Source: Niastella caeni (GTDB lineage Bacteria; Bacteroidota; Bacteroidia; Chitinophagales; Chitinophagaceae). Taken from it: a stretch of DNA of 64,000 nucleotides. The notes below the pieces were generated by a model. That model was given only the letters and a program-made list of their open reading frames with translations, had not been told where the DNA came from and searched no databases. The position numbers were made by a program, and so were the translations under genes. This document shows, piece after piece, positions 1-9,347 of the stretch (the stretch's first letter is position 1; each line of letters starts with the position of its first letter). Location: assembly GCF_004834005.1 (NCBI RefSeq), contig NZ_STFF01000015.1, positions 89,906 through 153,905 of the forward strand. The letters run 5' to 3'.

Positions 1-1
1 C

Positions 2-2761
2 AACCAGGGGCAGGTTGTTCCGGCTTTCCTGAGCATGGTAGCCAACCTCGTTATGGAACCCGAAGGCCGGTTTTCTCTTAACGCCATTGCTATCCTGGAT
101 AACATCGCAAAAAGTAAAGACGATGTTATGGAAGAGGTGAATAAGCGAAAAGAAGAACCGAATGAAAACTTCCGGATGATTGAACAGATCGTGTTGTCGA
201 AAATTGCGCTGGATAAAAATTATAAATCGATCATTGACCTCGACGATCCAATTTCAAGGCAGATGCAGGTAGTTTTCGAAAAGCTCAGCTTTGATGAAAC
301 GGACAACAATTTCTGGATGCAGTATTATGTTCCTTTTTATAAGAAGATGTTCGATGAGAAGAAATTTGAAAACCTGGTATACTATGCTTTTTCCGGTATA
401 GATATTAAGACCATCAAGGATTATAACAAGAAAAATAAAAAGGAGTTAAGCGCATTTGTAGACGAAGTTGTTGCTTACAGTAACCTGATAAGATCCACCC
501 GTGAATTAAAATATTCAAAGCGCAATCCGAACGGACCGCTCTACTATTTTTCGAGCGGAGTATTGGTAGGTAAAGGCATCGCCCGCAATAACGGCGAAAT
601 ACTTACAGGCCCCTGGGAATTTTATTATCCGGCAGGTAATATAAAGGGCTCGGGCGGTTACAATGATAAAGGTGAAAAAGAAGGCCCCTGGAAATATTAT
701 CATTTTAACGGACAATTAAAAGGCGATGAGTCGTATCGGAATGGCAAACAGGAAGGTGCTGAAACATACTATTATGACCATGGTGTTGTTTCTTCCCGCG
801 CCGTTTATAAGAACGGGGAACCCCATGGCCCGCATACCACTTATTTTAAAGACGGCAGCACCAAAATGACGGCTAACTATAGCAATGGAAAACTGCACGG
901 CGTTAAAAAAACATTTAATGAAACAGGCGTGCTGCATGCTGTAGAAACCTATGATAATGGTAAACAAAGCGGTCCTTTTAAAACCTACCATAATAACGGA
1001 CAGTTGGAGTCGGAAGGTGCTTATGTTGACGATAAAGTGAACGGGCCGTATAAAGCCTGGTACAATGATGGCGTATTATCGCTGGAAGCACAGTACGTAC
1101 AGGATAAAGTAAACGGTGTATTAAAACGGTATTTTGAAAATGGTAAGCCGAACACCGTTGAAACCTATAACAATGGCACCCTGGAAGGAGAATATGTAAG
1201 CTATTACTACGATGGGCAGTTGTATACAAAGTATGTCAATAATAAAAAAGGAAAGGTCAGTGGCGATGTGCAGTATCTCGACAAGGACGGTAAGTTGTAT
1301 TATACTTTCACCTTCGATGAAGATAAATTGAAAGCCGCGCGGTATTTTGATAAAGCCGGAAAACAGATCAGCCTTTCAGAAACCTCAAAGGGAAAAATTG
1401 ACCTGCTGGTTTACAATGCCGATGGTACTAAAAAAGTGGCTACGCCTTACAATGCAAAAGGAGAGATCGATGGTATACAGACCTATTTTTATGGCTCTGG
1501 AAAAAATAAAGAAGTAAACCCATACGTGAAAGGTGAGTTGAATGGTGAGGCCGCGTCTTATTTTTCTAACGGACAAAAAAAGGCTGTTGCACAATATGTA
1601 GCCAATAAAAAAGACGGCTATTACACATCCTGGTTTTTACATGGCGGCAAAGAGGAAGAAGGATGGTATAAAGACAATATGGTGCAGGGAGAATGGCTGC
1701 TGTATAACGAAACAGGCAACCTTATTGCCCGCACTAATTACCTGAATGGCGAACTGAATGGATTAAAAACTTCCTACTGGCCCAATGGCATAAAAGAAAC
1801 GGAAGACTTTTATGAGATGGGTACGCTTTTGGAAACCGTATCGTTTGATACCACTGGTAAAGTGCTGCACCGGGTGAAATTACCTAATGGCTCAGGAAAG
1901 TTTACCTCGGTATACCTCAATGGAAAACCCTACGGTGAAGGCACCTACATCAATGGGAACCTGGACGGTGTATTCAGGCATTATTATATCGATGGCTCTG
2001 TACAGGCGATACAGTGCTTTAAAAAAGGCTTGCGCGACAGTATTTTCAGAACATATCATTATGGCGGAAAGATCAGCTCGGAAGGCGTGTACAAATTGAA
2101 TGAAAAAATAGGCACCTGGAAGTATTACCGTCCTGATGGCAGCCTGTCGCAAACAGAAGAATACACGGCTGGTAAGTTACACGGAAAAAAAATATATTAC
2201 TATAAAAATGGTAAGGTAGATGCAGAGGTAACTTATGAGCGTGGAGATCGTCATGGAATGTACAAGAAGTATTCTGAAGAAGGTGTACTGGCCTATCAGC
2301 TACACTATGAATTTGACCTTCCGGTTGGTTACAGCTACCTGGGCAGGAATAATGAACCAGTTGCTGAAATACCATTTTTGCGGGGTAGTGGTAAAATAAA
2401 TGCCCTCTTCCCGAATGGAAATTCATCTGTTACGGTTGAGTATGTGGAAGGACAACAGAATGGCCAGTATAAGCGGAATCACCCCAGCGGTAAATTGTGT
2501 TTGGAAAATACTGAGGTTTATGGAAACTCGGAAGATCTGATGAAGGAATACTATCCCGATGGTACCCTGCGTTCTGTATATACTTACCAGCACGATAATT
2601 TGCATGGCCCTTATAAAGAGTATAATGCAAAAGGAATATTGGTAGAAGAAGGCAATCAATATAATGGAGATTACCACGGCGAACAGCGATTTTATGATGA
2701 CAATGGAAAATTAAAACAGGTAAGAGTTTATTATTTCGGGCAATTACTTAGTGTAAAATAA
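2..2761 (+). CDS. MORN/YwqK-type repeat protein, 5' end outside window
   Basis: The reading frame is open from base 2, with no stop before the first ATG at 35, so the gene almost certainly starts upstream of the window. From the ATG it codes 908 residues. The first ~165 are helical and charged and not recognised. The remainder is more than twenty tandem ~22-residue modules of the form G-x-(W/Y)-x-x-Y-(Y/F)-x-x-G-x-(L/K)-x-x-x-x-x-Y-x-x-(G/D)-x-x-x-G, typical of MORN-like repeats in proteins labelled YwqK-family antitoxin. That label is an annotation convention; no toxin partner is visible. Such beta-hairpin arrays are usually scaffolds or binding surfaces. The stop is 14 bases before the TTG of the next gene, so it is probably co-transcribed with the two DUF3857 proteins. 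The repeat family is clear; the cellular role is unknown. Confidence 0.8.
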   Translation, partial: NQGQVVPAFLSMVANLVMEPEGRFSLNAIAILDNIAKSKDDVMEEVNKRKEEPNENFRMIEQIVLSKIALDKNYKSIIDLDDPISRQMQVVFEKLSFDETDNNFWMQYYVPFYKKMFDEKKFENLVYYAFSGIDIKTIKDYNKKNKKELSAFVDEVVAYSNLIRSTRELKYSKRNPNGPLYYFSSGVLVGKGIARNNGEILTGPWEFYYPAGNIKGSGGYNDKGEKEGPWKYYHFNGQLKGDESYRNGKQEGAETYYYDHGVVSSRAVYKNGEPHGPHTTYFKDGSTKMTANYSNGKLHGVKKTFNETGVLHAVETYDNGKQSGPFKTYHNNGQLESEGAYVDDKVNGPYKAWYNDGVLSLEAQYVQDKVNGVLKRYFENGKPNTVETYNNGTLEGEYVSYYYDGQLYTKYVNNKKGKVSGDVQYLDKDGKLYYTFTFDEDKLKAARYFDKAGKQISLSETSKGKIDLLVYNADGTKKVATPYNAKGEIDGIQTYFYGSGKNKEVNPYVKGELNGEAASYFSNGQKKAVAQYVANKKDGYYTSWFLHGGKEEEGWYKDNMVQGEWLLYNETGNLIARTNYLNGELNGLKTSYWPNGIKETEDFYEMGTLLETVSFDTTGKVLHRVKLPNGSGKFTSVYLNGKPYGEGTYINGNLDGVFRHYYIDGSVQAIQCFKKGLRDSIFRTYHYGGKISSEGVYKLNEKIGTWKYYRPDGSLSQTEEYTAGKLHGKKIYYYKNGKVDAEVTYERGDRHGMYKKYSEEGVLAYQLHYEFDLPVGYSYLGRNNEPVAEIPFLRGSGKINALFPNGNSSVTVEYVEGQQNGQYKRNHPSGKLCLENTEVYGNSEDLMKEYYPDGTLRSVYTYQHDNLHGPYKEYNAKGILVEEGNQYNGDYHGEQRFYDDNGKLKQVRVYYFGQLLSVK

Positions 2762-2775
2762 AAAGTGAATAAGGA

Positions 2776-4683
2776 TTGAAACGATTATTTTTTGCAACCG
2801 GACTATTTATATCGCTCACCACTGCAGCACAGAAGGTTGAAGAGTTGAAAGCTAAGTTTCCCGGCGAAGAAGCCGTTATGCTGAATTCAACCGAACAGTA
2901 TAAGATAAAGATCAAAGATGGCGAGCCGTATATTGAAAGCCGTGAATCGCAACAGTTGATGTACCTGACTGCAAATGCAGCAGCTTACCTGAGCCAGTAT
3001 GGTTTCGGTCATAGCAGTTTTCATGAAGTAAAAGAATATGAGGCCTACACGCAAACGGCCGAAAACAAAAAGATAAAAGTTACCAACTTCAAAACCGGCA
3101 GCAGTAAGTCGTCAAGCGTATTTTATGACGATGCGAAGGAAACGCGTTTCGATTTCCCGGCCATTGGCCCCGGCGCTACCGGCAACCTGAACATGCTGGT
3201 GATCCATAAGAAGCCGTTCCTGCTTTCGCCTCATTATTTTGCGCGTAGCATTCCGGTTATCAATGATGTTATAAGCATCTCTTTTCCCAAAGGCATGTCG
3301 GTGAAATATGTGCTGAAAGGACTGGATACCGATAAGATCAAATTTACCCAGGACAGCAGGGGTGGAGAGATCACATATACTTTCCAGGTAAAGGACTTGC
3401 CGGCTGAAAAGGATTATCCCGATGCTCCCGGTGCGTCGTGGTATTCACCGCATATTGTTTTTTATATTGAAAAGTATAAAAACGACAAAGGCGAACAGGT
3501 AAGTTACCTGGCCGATACCAATGACCTGTACAAGTTAAATAGCGGCTTTATTAAGGACCTTAATAAGGTGGCCGGCCCTGAGCTGAAGCGGATCGTGGAT
3601 TCACTTACCAATGGCGTTCCCTCGCAGGAAGAAAAAGCCAAACGCATTTATAGCTGGGTACAGGACCATATTAAATACGTGGCATTTGAAGACGGGATGG
3701 AAGGCTTTATACCGCGCGATGCCAATTTTGTTTGCAGTCGTCGTTTTGGCGATTGTAAGGACATGAGCAGCATACTTACCTTAATGTTGAATACTGCCGG
3801 CGTTCCGGCATATCATACCTGGATCGGTACCCGCGATCTGCCATACAGCTACCGGGAAACACCGTTGCCGATCGTTGATAATCACATGATCTGCGCCATT
3901 CAGTTGAAGAAAGACGAGTTTATATTCCTCGACGGTACAGATCCCACCTGCGTATTTGGTATTCCCCCTTCGGCCATACAGGAAAAGGAAGCCATGATCG
4001 CATTGGAACCAGGTAAGTACACTATTGTAAAAGTGCCTTCACCGCCTAAAGAAACCAATCAGCGTGTCGATTCCTGTTTTATACAGTTAACCGATAAAGG
4101 CATCACCGGCCGCGTTAATTTGCATATGAGTGGTTATTATGCCATGAATATGCATGGCTCATTGAGCTACATCAATGAGAAGGATAAGGAAAATTATATG
4201 CGGCGCCGGTTTTCCCGGGGTTCTAACAAGTTTCACCTTTCCAGTTATGAAGTAGGCGATTTAAGCGACAAAAACCATGTTACATTAAGCGGCAAGTTTG
4301 AGCTGCAGGATTATGCGCGGAAAATTGGTGATGAATGGTATTTGAATATCAACCTGCACAAATTATACGAACACGAAGAGATCGATTTCCCGCGCCGAAA
4401 AATGCCCGTGGCGTATGATTTCAGGTTTGTAAACAAATATGTAACCGTTCTTACCATCCCCGACGGTTATACCGTAAGCTATTTACCAAAGAGTAAATCG
4501 TTTAAAAATGATATATGGGGATTTTCATTGAACTATGAGCAAAAAGGAAATACCATTATACTTTCCCAGGAGTTTTACAATGATCATCTGCTGTTGACGG
4601 CTGATCAGTTTAAAGCCTGGAATGAAGTACTGGAACACCTTTTCCCCTTGTATAAAGAATCTATCAGTTTGTCAAAAAAATAG
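2776..4683 (+). CDS. DUF3857/transglutaminase-like protein with intact triad
   Basis: A 635-residue secreted protein. It opens with a TTG codon followed by a short signal peptide ending near TAAQ (residues 1-19). Residues ~30-270 match the beta-rich DUF3857 domain, and ~270-410 a transglutaminase/protease-like core. The motif FGDCKDMS places the nucleophilic cysteine at residue 327. DNHMIC gives the histidine at 370 and FLDGTD the aspartate at 386, so all three catalytic positions are present. The C-terminal ~220 residues look like a DUF3858-type beta domain. The gene sits 14 bases after the MORN-repeat gene and 7 before the next DUF3857 gene, in a three-gene operon. Likely location is periplasm or cell surface; the substrate is unknown. 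TTG is chosen because it directly precedes the signal peptide and no closer ATG exists. Confidence 0.85.
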   Translation: MKRLFFATGLFISLTTAAQKVEELKAKFPGEEAVMLNSTEQYKIKIKDGEPYIESRESQQLMYLTANAAAYLSQYGFGHSSFHEVKEYEAYTQTAENKKIKVTNFKTGSSKSSSVFYDDAKETRFDFPAIGPGATGNLNMLVIHKKPFLLSPHYFARSIPVINDVISISFPKGMSVKYVLKGLDTDKIKFTQDSRGGEITYTFQVKDLPAEKDYPDAPGASWYSPHIVFYIEKYKNDKGEQVSYLADTNDLYKLNSGFIKDLNKVAGPELKRIVDSLTNGVPSQEEKAKRIYSWVQDHIKYVAFEDGMEGFIPRDANFVCSRRFGDCKDMSSILTLMLNTAGVPAYHTWIGTRDLPYSYRETPLPIVDNHMICAIQLKKDEFIFLDGTDPTCVFGIPPSAIQEKEAMIALEPGKYTIVKVPSPPKETNQRVDSCFIQLTDKGITGRVNLHMSGYYAMNMHGSLSYINEKDKENYMRRRFSRGSNKFHLSSYEVGDLSDKNHVTLSGKFELQDYARKIGDEWYLNINLHKLYEHEEIDFPRRKMPVAYDFRFVNKYVTVLTIPDGYTVSYLPKSKSFKNDIWGFSLNYEQKGNTIILSQEFYNDHLLLTADQFKAWNEVLEHLFPLYKESISLSKK

Positions 4684-4690
4684 CGCTTAC

Positions 4691-6661
4691 ATGTTAAACG
4701 TGTATAAACAAATAATAACGGCCTGCTTCCTGGTATGTAGCGTACCAGCATTTACCCAAACCGTACCTGGTATTGAACAGGAACAATGGGGCGGTGAGGC
4801 AATTATACAAACCGTAGACACTAAGTACAGCAATGAATCTGCAGTTATCCTTTTTGAAAAAAGGCGTATTGAATTTGTTGATGAGAAAGAAGACCTGGTG
4901 GCCTATAAAACATTCCATACACGCATTCATATAAATGATGACAAGGGAATAGAAAGTTATAACAAGATCTACCTGCCGGTAAGCGACAATGGCGATATTG
5001 TTGATATCAAGGCCCGCACCATATTGCCCGGCGGTAATGTTATTACGTTGGATAAGAAGAATATCAAAGACCTGAAGGAAGACGATCAGTTGTACAAGAT
5101 CTTCGCCATGGAGGGATTGGTAAAAGGTTGCGAAGTGGAGTATTATTATACGTATAAAACGGATGCGTCATTTTTTGGACGCGATGTATTGCAGCGCTCC
5201 TTCCCGGTGCTGGATGCACAGGTAGAAGTGGTGTCGCCTACGCGCCTGATCTTCGAAACAAAAGGCTATAACCAGGTAAATGCATCAGTTGATACCATCC
5301 TGGGCACCAAGCGATTTGTAACCACGCGTCAGCAAAATATACCCGGCGCGCAGGATGAAAAATATTCAACCTATACCGCCAACCTGAAACGGGTAGAATA
5401 CAAATTGTCGTACAATACCAGTAACAAAGGCTCCGGCCGGTTATTTACCTGGAATGAACTGGCTAAAAGAGCCTATTCCATTTATGCAACGTATTCTGAA
5501 AAGGAATTGAAAAAAGTAGACGGGCTTATCAATAGCAACGGTTGGAAGAATAGCGGAAATGAAGCGAGTGTCGTGATAGCAGTAGAGAATTACCTGAAAA
5601 AGAATATCAGCACCCGCGAAGATATCGGGGATGCCAATGCAGAGAACCTTGAATGGGTCATCAAAAATAAGATTTCCAGTCACCGCGGTATTGTGCGGTT
5701 GTATGGCGCCATTTTCAAACAGCTTGCGGTGAATCACGAGTTCGTACTGTGCGGTTCGCGGGATGACTTTGCGGCAGATAAATCATTTGAGAACTGGAAC
5801 AACTGCGATAACCAGGTGATCTATTTTCCAAAGCTGAAGAAATTTATTGCGCCTACCCTGATAGAGTTTCGTTACCCGCTGATCCATCCTTTATGGGTTG
5901 CCAGCAACGGCGTTTTTTGTAAAGGAACCATGATTGGCAATTTTGCTACGGCCATTGCTGATATTCGTCCTATACAGGGAGAAGATTATGTGCAAAGCGG
6001 TAATAATATTGAAGCGAAGATCAAATTGAATAAAACCCTCGATACATTGATCGTTAACAGCCGGCAGTTGTATTCAGGTTATTCTTCTGTGTATTACCGT
6101 ACCAGTTTCAATTTCACTTCGGAAGACAGACAAAAACAGATCCTGAAAGAACTGGTGAAATTCGGTACCAGCTCCGAACAGGTTGTTTCATCGAAGATAG
6201 AGAATAAGGAAATGGAAAACTTCCAGGATAACAAGCCATTTATACTTGACATGGTGGTAAATGCCAGTGAGCTGGTGGAGAAGGCCGGGAATAAAATACT
6301 GGTAAAAGTGGGAGAGATCATCGGGCCCCAGGCTGAAATGTACCAGGAGAAACCCCGCCAGTTCGATATGGATGTCAACTATCCGCATGCGCTGGAACGC
6401 ACCATCGAATTTACTATTCCTGAAGGGTACAAGGTAAAAAACCTGAATGATCTTGTAATTAATAAAGTATATAAAGAGAATGATGAGGTGACCATGGGCT
6501 TTGAATCTTCTTACACACAGGAAGGTAATATCATTAAAGTGCATGTAATGGAGCAATACCGGAAAATACATTATCCGTTAGCGCAGTACGAAGACTTTAA
6601 GAAGATCATCAATGCTTCAGCAGATTTTAATAAAGTAACGCTGGTGCTCGAAGCGAATTAA
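4691..6661 (+). CDS. DUF3857 protein with degenerate transglutaminase core
   Basis: A 656-residue secreted protein using the ATG at 4691, which directly precedes a signal peptide (MLNVYKQ..., cleavage near AFTQ). The same frame extends upstream to 4622 but lies inside the preceding gene. The N-terminal part is DUF3857-like (RIEFVDEKED, HTRIHINDDKGIE). The region aligned to the transglutaminase core of the upstream paralogue has lost its catalytic residues: the Cys position is His331 (SSHRGIV in place of GDCKDMS), DNH has become DNQ, and the FLDGTD aspartate stretch is IAPTLIE. It is therefore probably a non-enzymatic partner or regulator of its neighbour. It is the last gene of the operon, followed by a hairpin terminator. 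Confidence 0.82.
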   Translation: MLNVYKQIITACFLVCSVPAFTQTVPGIEQEQWGGEAIIQTVDTKYSNESAVILFEKRRIEFVDEKEDLVAYKTFHTRIHINDDKGIESYNKIYLPVSDNGDIVDIKARTILPGGNVITLDKKNIKDLKEDDQLYKIFAMEGLVKGCEVEYYYTYKTDASFFGRDVLQRSFPVLDAQVEVVSPTRLIFETKGYNQVNASVDTILGTKRFVTTRQQNIPGAQDEKYSTYTANLKRVEYKLSYNTSNKGSGRLFTWNELAKRAYSIYATYSEKELKKVDGLINSNGWKNSGNEASVVIAVENYLKKNISTREDIGDANAENLEWVIKNKISSHRGIVRLYGAIFKQLAVNHEFVLCGSRDDFAADKSFENWNNCDNQVIYFPKLKKFIAPTLIEFRYPLIHPLWVASNGVFCKGTMIGNFATAIADIRPIQGEDYVQSGNNIEAKIKLNKTLDTLIVNSRQLYSGYSSVYYRTSFNFTSEDRQKQILKELVKFGTSSEQVVSSKIENKEMENFQDNKPFILDMVVNASELVEKAGNKILVKVGEIIGPQAEMYQEKPRQFDMDVNYPHALERTIEFTIPEGYKVKNLNDLVINKVYKENDEVTMGFESSYTQEGNIIKVHVMEQYRKIHYPLAQYEDFKKIINASADFNKVTLVLEAN

Positions 6662-6689
6662 GCAGGGCAATCAACTAATTGAGCATACC

Positions 6690-6730
6690 AAAGGGTGGGT
6701 CTGTCTTTAATGGCGGGCTCACCCTTTTTG
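6690..6730 (+). terminator. Rho-independent terminator after the DUF3857 operon
   Basis: AAAGGGTG (6690-6697) pairs with CACCCTTT (6719-6726), and the 3' arm runs into a T stretch. It lies 29 bases after the stop of the DUF3857 operon and separates that operon from toxin cluster A. Confidence 0.8.
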
Positions 6731-6991
6731 TTTATTGGGGAGGGGCGGTAAAAAAATATATACCCTACTAATATAAGTAGGTAAATGAGCGCCGTTTTTG
6801 ATTATAACAGTAACAGATACGCCTGATTGATTTTAAATAACTCCTGTAATTGGGTATTTTTTATTTTTTTAGTTTTTATTATGAATGAATCTGTGATCGG
6901 TGATTGAAATATTTCTTTTCTTTAAAGAAGGACAAAAAGGACATCCACTTTTTTTGCCCCGAACTAATCAACCATTACCACAACCAGAATT
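6731..6991 (+). promoter_or_regulatory. AT-rich leader region upstream of toxin cluster A
   Basis: This non-coding stretch must hold the promoter of the cluster A operon. It is AT-rich with several T and A runs (6855-6880, 6907-6925). I could not find a convincing Bacteroidota promoter (TTG, then TAnnTTTG about 19-21 bases later). No riboswitch-like fold or clear operator is visible by eye. The promoter assignment is positional only. Confidence 0.3.
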
Positions 6992-9346
6992 ATGTCACTG
7001 CATGGGAAAAATAATATGCCCCGGCATGCCTGCCGGCGTGTGCATATAATAATCGGCTGCCTGCTTACTGCCGGCGCGGTACAATCCCAGTCAGTTAGTT
7101 TAGAAGTTTCCATTCGCAACAATCAACTTAAAAAGAACGACACTACCCACTTTCCTCATTCTCGTAATGGCGACACTATTCTTCATTTATTTAAAGATGT
7201 ATGTAAGGCGTTTGCATTTACCCGATATATTACACCGCCTTTGGAATCAACCACCGCACTGAAGGAAGAAAAAGCTGTTGTGTCGAATGTTGTTCCCTCT
7301 CAAAAGCGTAAACCATTTTTGAGCGTTCATGGAAATGTTCAGTATAGTTTTTTACATCAGTCGTATGTAGATACTCCTTTTTCACAGCGGAATTTTGAAC
7401 AGCATACCCTGCAAACGAGCTTGCAAATTGTAGTAAAGGACAGGTATCCCTTGCGGGTTAATTTATCGAACCGTATCAGTAACTCGCCCTGGTTCAGCAA
7501 TTTTTTTGATGTGAATATGCGGTTCGATCAGGCGGCTTTTTCGCGGAACGGGAAGCAACGATTGTTAGATAAGATAAGCGCTAAACAGTTTCAACAGCCC
7601 GATCTTACTTTATTGACGGCTTCATTACAGCAGGAGCTTGACAAATACAACCGATTAAAAAGCTGGCTTGCCAGTGGGGATGTGCTGCAACATATTGTTG
7701 AAGAAAGAGAGCGCCAATACTATAAAAACAGGGAAGCTGATAACCAGCCCGGTGCTTCCTTTCATTTACCCGAAAAAAGATGGCCCAATAAAAAAGGGAT
7801 CGCATTGGAGCTGCCTGCTGAAAAAAGTATTTCAGTGGATAGTAGCTATACCAAATACATCAGCCGGAAAAAAACGGAACTGGACAGCCTGCAACAAAAG
7901 ATACATTCTCTGCAGCATAAAGCCGACAGCCTTAACAAGCAGCTTAACCACAAGCTGGTTGCGTTAAAACAAAAAATATATGCAACCACCAACCCGGCAA
8001 AGTTGCGCGCTATTGAACGGGAAAATGGCCTGGACAGCCAACGACAAAAAGGGTTTGACAATTTTTTATCTCATGTAAAAAGTATTGGCATTGGCAGGTC
8101 GGTGATTAACTATTCTGAATTAACCGCCAGTAATGTGTCGTTAACCGGGTTAAACCTCGAATACAATGATGGGTTCTATGGCGCCCTGGCAATTGGTAAA
8201 ATTGATTATGGCTTCAGGGATTTTATGGGCAGAAATACCCGGCAAAAGGGACAAAACTTTTTAATGGGCCGTGTAGGCATAGGTGATATAGAGCGCAAAG
8301 CCATTATACTAAGCGCTTTTACCGGCAGAAAATATAACTATGGAAGTGTGTTTGCCGATACGGTTTCCGATTACATCCATGTTACCGGGTATGCCCTGGA
8401 AGCTATTCTGAAGAAAGATGAGAACACCGGCATCAGCGCCGAAGTAGCCAAAACTACCATCCCGGTATCCGGAAGTTATCAAAACAACCAGGCCATGAAA
8501 AGCCTGTTCCAGTTTTCTGACAATGCCAATTTGGGCATCAGCATAAAAGGGCAAACGGCAATACAAAGAACAGGAACCCGGTTAAGCGGGTTGTACCGTA
8601 AAACCGGTGAATATTTTCAATCGTTCAGCCTGTTTACCTACAATACCAATCAAACAGCCTGGTCGGTAAAAATGGAGCAGCCTTTTTGGCGGAACAGGAT
8701 AAACCTTATTGCCATGCTTCGGCAAAACGATTTCATCAATCCCTTTTCCGAAAAAACATTCAGGACCAGCACCGTTTTTAAAAGCCTGCAGGCGCAGGTG
8801 CGCATACCCAAATGGCCGGTAGTAAGCGCAGGGTATTATCCCGGTTCGCAATTGTACATTATAAACAAGGAACGCATTCGGGAGAATGTCTATTACATAC
8901 TCAATGGTTCGGTCGTGCATAATTATACATTGGGCGGCGTGCGTATGCTGTCATCACTCATGTATAACCGGTATTCCAATAAAGGCACCGATTCAGGGTT
9001 CATTGCCTATAACGGTATTAGTTATATGGCTGCACATACCGTATTGTTCCCGCAGTTTCAGGTACAGGGTGCGTGGACGTACACCAGCCAGGAACAGATG
9101 CAGTTTTACACGCTGGATGTAAACGGCGAATATTCCCTGTTGAGCTGGGCACGTATAGCTGCAGGCGTGAAATACAATAAAATAGCAGGCGGGCAAACTT
9201 ATCGCGGCGGTTGCGCCGGGGTAGAAGTGACGCTGAAGAAACTGGGCGCATTACAGTTGCAATACGAAAAATCATATTTACCCACTATATGGCAAACGCT
9301 GTACCCGGTAGAGGTAGGCCGGTTGTCGTGGTTTAAAAATTTCTGA
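6992..9346 (+). CDS. Predicted outer-membrane beta-barrel with internal coiled coil (cluster A, first gene)
   Basis: A 784-residue protein paralogous to the product of 40205-42403 (shared NYSELTA.NVS, FRDF and LSAF.G(R/K)K motifs). The N-terminus is Arg/Lys-rich, then hydrophobic (IIIGCLLTAGAVQSQS), consistent with Sec export; ATG 7016 is an alternative start. Residues ~105-165 read as amphipathic beta strands. Residues ~200-360 are helical, with a heptad-like stretch rich in Leu, Gln and Lys (~288-345). Residues ~370-784 are alternating beta strands ending in a terminal Phe, as in outer-membrane proteins. I infer an outer-membrane barrel with a periplasmic coiled-coil insertion. It is first in a six-gene operon of exported giant proteins, so a role in secreting or anchoring the RHS toxin is plausible but unproven. 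No named family was recognised. Confidence 0.68.
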   Translation: MSLHGKNNMPRHACRRVHIIIGCLLTAGAVQSQSVSLEVSIRNNQLKKNDTTHFPHSRNGDTILHLFKDVCKAFAFTRYITPPLESTTALKEEKAVVSNVVPSQKRKPFLSVHGNVQYSFLHQSYVDTPFSQRNFEQHTLQTSLQIVVKDRYPLRVNLSNRISNSPWFSNFFDVNMRFDQAAFSRNGKQRLLDKISAKQFQQPDLTLLTASLQQELDKYNRLKSWLASGDVLQHIVEERERQYYKNREADNQPGASFHLPEKRWPNKKGIALELPAEKSISVDSSYTKYISRKKTELDSLQQKIHSLQHKADSLNKQLNHKLVALKQKIYATTNPAKLRAIERENGLDSQRQKGFDNFLSHVKSIGIGRSVINYSELTASNVSLTGLNLEYNDGFYGALAIGKIDYGFRDFMGRNTRQKGQNFLMGRVGIGDIERKAIILSAFTGRKYNYGSVFADTVSDYIHVTGYALEAILKKDENTGISAEVAKTTIPVSGSYQNNQAMKSLFQFSDNANLGISIKGQTAIQRTGTRLSGLYRKTGEYFQSFSLFTYNTNQTAWSVKMEQPFWRNRINLIAMLRQNDFINPFSEKTFRTSTVFKSLQAQVRIPKWPVVSAGYYPGSQLYIINKERIRENVYYILNGSVVHNYTLGGVRMLSSLMYNRYSNKGTDSGFIAYNGISYMAAHTVLFPQFQVQGAWTYTSQEQMQFYTLDVNGEYSLLSWARIAAGVKYNKIAGGQTYRGGCAGVEVTLKKLGALQLQYEKSYLPTIWQTLYPVEVGRLSWFKNF

Positions 9347-9347
9347 T

